Assembly: GCA_018645405.1 (NCBI GenBank) | Contig: JABGOQ010000183.1 | Location: 1 to 33,436 of the forward strand | Direction: 5' to 3' | DNA from: Anaerolineae bacterium | GTDB taxonomy: Bacteria > Chloroflexota > Anaerolineae > Anaerolineales > Villigracilaceae | Length of the DNA: 33,436 nt | Part shown: in pieces, positions 30,027 through 33,436 of the stretch | Layout of the letters: each line of letters begins with the position of its first letter | Numbering within the stretch: the first letter of the stretch is position 1 | Program-made: the position numbers and the translations under genes | Notes under the pieces: generated by a model | What the model was told of the DNA's origin: nothing | The model's input: the letters and a program-made list of their open reading frames with translations, nothing else | Databases searched by the model: none

Positions 30027-30854
30027 ATGAACTCATTTATTAATACTTTAGAGCGACGCGCAGAGGATGCCCGATCTTTACTCTGTATCGGTCTCGACCC
30101 ACATCTTGCCGATCTTCAACATCCAACCGCCGAATCCGCCCTTGATTTTTGCTTGCGTATCGTTAAAGAAACAGCCGATTACGCCCTGGCATTTAAACCC
30201 AACGCCGCCTTCTTCGAGATTTTCGGTGCCGAGGGCTGGACTGCGCTCAAAAAACTAATTGCCCACATCAACGCCCTATCCATCCCCATCATTCTGGATG
30301 CCAAACGCGGCGATATCGCCTCCACAGCCGAAGCCTACGCAAAATCTGCCTTCGACCACCTCGGCGCAGATGCGATTACGCTCAATCCATATTTGGGCAA
30401 AGATTCGGTAGACCCATTTATTGCAGATGCTGAGAAAGGCGCGTTTTTGTTGTGTAAAACGAGTAATCCCGGCAGTGATGATTTGCAGAATCTGACAGTG
30501 GACGATGGACGGTCGACCGTCAACCGTCAACGGTCAATGCTTCTCTACGAATACGTCGCAAAACTCGCCCAATCGTGGAATACCAATAACAATATCGGGC
30601 TCGTAGTCGGCGCGACGCAGCCTGAGGCCTTAGCCAAAGTCCGTGCCGCCGCACCTGATTTGTGGTTCCTCGCACCCGGCGTTGGTGCGCAAGGTGGTGA
30701 TTTAGCCACCGCGCTCAGAGCCGGCCTCCGCAAAGATGGGCTGGGGATGCTGATCAGTGTCTCGCGCTCGGTTGCGCGGGCGGAGAATCCGCGTAAGGCG
30801 GCGGCTGAGTTAAGAGATGAGATCATCAATGTCAAACGCGAGATTGGATTCTAA
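30027..30854 (+). CDS. pyrF: Orotidine 5'-phosphate decarboxylase (type 2 PyrF)
   Basis: 275 residues. The enzyme decarboxylates OMP to UMP, the last step of de novo synthesis. LLCIGLDPHLADL at the start and the catalytic DAKRGDIASTAEAYA (near residue 91-105) are typical of the longer type 2 family, as are LCKTSNPGSDDLQNL and GLVVGATQPEAL. Residues about 157-171 (VDDGRSTVNRQRS region) are encoded by a GACGGT/ACCGTC palindromic repeat and appear to be an extra loop before LLYEYVAKL. The active site is unaffected. The stop and the start of the next gene overlap in TAATG. Confidence 0.96.
   Translation: MNSFINTLERRAEDARSLLCIGLDPHLADLQHPTAESALDFCLRIVKETADYALAFKPNAAFFEIFGAEGWTALKKLIAHINALSIPIILDAKRGDIASTAEAYAKSAFDHLGADAITLNPYLGKDSVDPFIADAEKGAFLLCKTSNPGSDDLQNLTVDDGRSTVNRQRSMLLYEYVAKLAQSWNTNNNIGLVVGATQPEALAKVRAAAPDLWFLAPGVGAQGGDLATALRAGLRKDGLGMLISVSRSVARAENPRKAAAELRDEIINVKREIGF
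30494..30537. repeat. Palindromic repeat embedded in the pyrF reading frame
   Basis: It contains the 14-bp perfect palindrome GACGGTCGACCGTC and neighbouring GTCAACCGTCAACGGTC units. The frame stays open. Positions 30509-30535, in reverse complement, match 26443-26469 in pyrC at 23 of 27 bases. Confidence 0.7.
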
Positions 30855-31789
30855 TGTCAAAACTACTCATACTTTCCGATAGAGCGGAGGAATATGAAAA
30901 TATACTCCGTGCCGCAAAGCTGCCAGACCTCGAGATATTTGCTTTTACGGGTGCAGATGTCGAAGCCAAAATTGCAAATCAGTGCGAAATCGTGCTGGGC
31001 TACCCCTCCCAAATACGCGACAACCTTCCATCTCTGACAAAGTTGCGCTGGGTGCAAACCATCTCGGCAGGCATAGAGTTGCTGCTTGTCCCTGACCTGC
31101 GCCGCGATTATGTCCTGACCAATGCACGCGGTGTCTTCGGTGACTTGATGTCTGAATATGTTTTTGGCTATCTGCTTTCCCATGAAAAGCACATCTTTAA
31201 ACATCGTCAATTTCAGGAGGAAAAATGCTGGGATGGGAGCGACACAGGCTCTTTGCGTGGCAAAACGATTGGCTTGCTGGGAGTTGGGTCAATTGGGGCG
31301 CATATTGCCAAAACTGCTAAACATTTTGGTATGACTGTACACGGTTATACCCGCTCAAGCGAATCTAGTCCTGATGTGGATGTCTATTATCACAACGACC
31401 TGATGGAATTTGCTCGCGGCGTGGATTATCTCGTCAACATCTTCCCCAACACCCCAGACACGCAGAAACTTTTAGACGCATCCGTTTTTCGAGCCTTACC
31501 GAAAACTGCTTTATTTATCAACGTCGGGCGTGGCAGTGCTGTAGATGAGAAAGCGTTACAGGCAGCTTTAGAAGAAGGCAAGATAGCTGGCGCAGTCCTG
31601 GATGTCTTTGACGAAGAACCTTTGCCCAAAGACCATCCCTTCTGGACAACGCCTAATTTATGGATAACTTTCCATACTGCTGGCCCAAGCCTTCCAAAAA
31701 ATATCGCACATGTATTTATCGAGAATTATCATCGCTATATAAAAGGTGAGGCACTTAATTATCAGGTTGATTTTGAACGTGGTTATTAA
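30854..31789 (+). CDS. D-isomer-specific 2-hydroxyacid dehydrogenase
   Basis: 311 residues. These enzymes reduce 2-keto acids to D-2-hydroxy acids with NAD(P)H. The Rossmann motif GVGSIG is at 143-148 and the catalytic triad is complete: Arg226 in NVGRGSAVDE, Glu255 in DEEPLP and His274 in ITFHTAGPS. The substrate-binding N-terminal part has RWVQTISAGIE. The sequence is close to the GhrA-like/glyoxylate reductase branch, but the substrate is not certain. Its ATG overlaps the pyrF stop (TAATG), so it is translated with pyrF although no link to pyrimidines is known. Confidence 0.93.
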   Translation: MSKLLILSDRAEEYENILRAAKLPDLEIFAFTGADVEAKIANQCEIVLGYPSQIRDNLPSLTKLRWVQTISAGIELLLVPDLRRDYVLTNARGVFGDLMSEYVFGYLLSHEKHIFKHRQFQEEKCWDGSDTGSLRGKTIGLLGVGSIGAHIAKTAKHFGMTVHGYTRSSESSPDVDVYYHNDLMEFARGVDYLVNIFPNTPDTQKLLDASVFRALPKTALFINVGRGSAVDEKALQAALEEGKIAGAVLDVFDEEPLPKDHPFWTTPNLWITFHTAGPSLPKNIAHVFIENYHRYIKGEALNYQVDFERGY

Positions 31790-31831
31790 TTCATATTAAA
31801 GATTTGAACTCTTTGGGAGATTTTGGGGCTG

Positions 31832-31875
31832 CCTCATCCTCCGCCCTCTCCCTTTGGGAGAAGGTTAGGATGAGG
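31832..31875. repeat. Nested palindrome CCTCATCCT...AGGATGAGG before pyrE
   Basis: Outer arms 31832-31840 and 31867-31875 are perfect (9 bp). Inner CCTCTCCC and GGGAGAAGG also pair around TTT. It belongs to a common type of intergenic repeat; a terminator role is not supported, as there is no T run. Confidence 0.7.
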
Positions 31876-31949
31876 GTAAAGCCTCGGACTAAAGGAATTC
31901 TATGAATTCTTGAGTAAATGCGTAATATCAGTTATCAAAAGGAAAACAC

Positions 31950-32552
31950 ATGGCTAAAATAAATTCTTCTACGCAATCTCTTGCCGATGGCCTACTGAAA
32001 GCTGGCTGCGTCAAATTCGGAGATTTCACCCTTAAATCAGGTGCAAAATCCCCCATCTACATTGATCTACGCCGATTGGTTGCCTTCCCTGACTTGTTGA
32101 AGGATGTCGCCGCGGCGTATGCCAAAATTATGCAAGACTTGGAATTTGACCAAGTTGCCGCACTCCCTTATGCCGCGATGCCCATCGGGACGGCGATCTC
32201 GCTGCATGGCGGTTGGCGGATGGTGTATCCGCGCAAGGAAAGCAAGGGGTACGGGACCAAGGTCGATGTGGAGGGCGTTTACGATGTTGATGAACGCGCC
32301 CTTGTTATCGACGATTTAATCTCCTCTGGCGGAAGCAAGCTGGAGGGCATCATCAAATTAAATGAAGTTGGTTTAAAAGTGAGCGATATTGTTGTGCTGA
32401 TAGACCGTCAACCCGAAGGCGTGGATTTTATGGGGGAGCATGGCTATAAACTGCATAGCGTTTTTAAGCTAAGGGATTTGCTACATTATTGGGAAGAAAA
32501 TGGTGCGGTGGATGCGGAGATGATTGCGAAGGCGTGGGCGTTTTTGGGATAA
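31950..32552 (+). CDS. pyrE: Orotate phosphoribosyltransferase
   Basis: 200 residues. It couples orotate with PRPP to give OMP, the substrate of PyrF. The PRPP motif reads ALVIDDLISSGGSK (117-130); FTLKSGAKSPIYIDLRRL near the N-terminus and YPRKESKGYGTK (the flexible-loop lysines) are typical. AAGGA lies 6 bp before the ATG. A 14-codon upstream frame (ATG at 31918) overlaps the pyrE start and ends at 31962; its meaning is unclear. pyrE is 160 bp behind the dehydrogenase gene and may have its own promoter. Confidence 0.95.
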   Translation: MAKINSSTQSLADGLLKAGCVKFGDFTLKSGAKSPIYIDLRRLVAFPDLLKDVAAAYAKIMQDLEFDQVAALPYAAMPIGTAISLHGGWRMVYPRKESKGYGTKVDVEGVYDVDERALVIDDLISSGGSKLEGIIKLNEVGLKVSDIVVLIDRQPEGVDFMGEHGYKLHSVFKLRDLLHYWEENGAVDAEMIAKAWAFLG

Positions 32553-32623
32553 GATAGAATAGGAGAAAGAATCTCTCTCCCGTGAGCGGGATGGGCTTGC
32601 ATAAACAAAAAGGGAAATTTACT

Positions 32624-33400
32624 ATGCTTAAAAAATACTGGTGGTTGTTCCTGCTGATCCTTCTTGCGCTGGTTTTTGGGCTACTCTTTTACCAACAGTC
32701 TGACCCTGAGCCAATTATCTGCGTAGAACCACTTTTGCCTGAAAATGGGATCGAAATTCCTTATGATTCCGGGATCATGACCTTTTCATTTACGCCAATG
32801 GAAGGAGCAGAGCTATACCATCTGAATATCATGACGCCATCAGGAAATCTGGTCACTTTTGAACTTGAAGAACCTGGAGCCGACCGCATTATTACGACCT
32901 TCACGATGCCTGGCGAAAACCCTTGGTATGTGGAAGCCATAAATGATGAAGGTGAAATCATTTGTATGAGTAAAAGATTTACTTTCACGTTCTTGCCAGA
33001 ACCTGAGCCTGTTCCCGAAGTGCAAGATGAAGAGCCTGAGCCTACCCCAACCTTTACGCCTACGCCTGAGCCAATCCTGAGTAAAGACGAAGTATGTACG
33101 CAACCACTCACCCCCGAAGATGGCGCAGAACTCCCCTATATCGGCAAAGTGATCTTCTCATGGACAGAAATAGAAGATGCCACAAAATATATCTTGACCA
33201 TCACCATGCCCTCAGGAAATATCGTCACCTTTGAAAGTGATAAAACTGAGATCGTGCGCTACCTTGAAGCCTTTGAGCAGGGTGGAGAATATGAGTGGAG
33301 CATAACTGCTCTGAACGCCAAAGGTGAAGAAATTTGTGAAAGCGCCATATTTACTTTCACAAAAGAAATTAAACCACAGGGTAATAACCATTGGTGCTAG
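32624..33400 (+). CDS. Membrane-anchored protein with two FN3-like modules
   Basis: The ATG at 32624 has AGGGA 8 bp upstream. The 258-residue protein starts with a signal anchor (MLKKYWWLFLLILLALVFGL, no lipobox). Module 1 (about residues 31-121) begins CVEPLLPENGIEIP and ends EIICMSKRFTFTF. A Pro/Glu/Thr linker follows (TPTFTPTPEPI), then module 2 (about 162-250), which begins CTQPLTPEDGAELP, runs through KVIFSWTEIEDATKYIL, and ends EEICESAIFTFT. Each module has one Cys near each end. The modules are clearly related to each other and to the one in the lipoprotein at 28217. Function unknown; it should face the outside of the cell. Confidence 0.88.
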   Translation: MLKKYWWLFLLILLALVFGLLFYQQSDPEPIICVEPLLPENGIEIPYDSGIMTFSFTPMEGAELYHLNIMTPSGNLVTFELEEPGADRIITTFTMPGENPWYVEAINDEGEIICMSKRFTFTFLPEPEPVPEVQDEEPEPTPTFTPTPEPILSKDEVCTQPLTPEDGAELPYIGKVIFSWTEIEDATKYILTITMPSGNIVTFESDKTEIVRYLEAFEQGGEYEWSITALNAKGEEICESAIFTFTKEIKPQGNNHWC

Positions 33401-33436
33401 TTTTTAGAGAGAAAATTCAGCGATACTCATCTTGTA

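Overview
The window looks like chromosomal DNA of a free-living bacterium of the Chloroflexota, most likely class Anaerolineae. This is an inference from three things: exported proteins with long Thr/Pro linkers (TPTPT type), the neighbourhood rpmB | asp23-fakA-degV-recG-coaD, and intergenic regions packed with short palindromes and 7-bp periodic repeats. There are no tRNA or rRNA genes, no CRISPR array, no transposase and no phage genes. TGA, TAA and TAG are all used as stops.

Layout. 1-1392: a TetR regulator and a short-chain dehydrogenase (cut by the window edge), both on the minus strand, each preceded by the same palindromic operator. 1697-6151: uvrA and a zinc-ribbon (CpXC-like) protein on the plus strand, closed by a strong bidirectional terminator. 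6307-8121: a divergent signalling pair, an FHA-winged-helix regulator and a membrane Ser/Thr kinase. 8179-20391: a long minus-strand block. In transcription order it holds asp23, fakA, a possible structured RNA, degV (fakB-like), recG, coaD, a lipoprotein, coaBC, a phosphoesterase, a DUF4349 lipoprotein, rsmG and a sugar nucleotidyltransferase. 20514-20696: rpmB, plus strand. 20825-25443: minus-strand block with a C39-like peptidase/TPR protein, an SbcD-type nuclease, a second Ser/Thr kinase and rpe. 25490-33400: a plus-strand pyrimidine region with pyrC, pyrB, pyrF and pyrE, interspersed with a broken YqfO-like gene, an esterase, a hydroxyacid dehydrogenase and two related FN3-like surface proteins.

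The most interesting signal lies before pyrC. A good promoter is followed within 8 bp by a 25-codon leader ORF, a small GC hairpin, a 20-nt stretch with 14 T, and a stop codon that overlaps the stem of an intrinsic terminator. pyrC follows at once. This is the layout of the enterobacterial pyrBI/pyrE UTP-sensing attenuators, and the leader ORF appears to be leaderless. Other notable signals are: -10 boxes 6-9 bp upstream of several start codons (leaderless mRNAs); two palindromic repeats lying in frame inside pyrC and pyrF; a candidate structured RNA plus terminator between fakA and degV; an in-frame TGA in a YqfO-like gene; and several families of intergenic palindromes.
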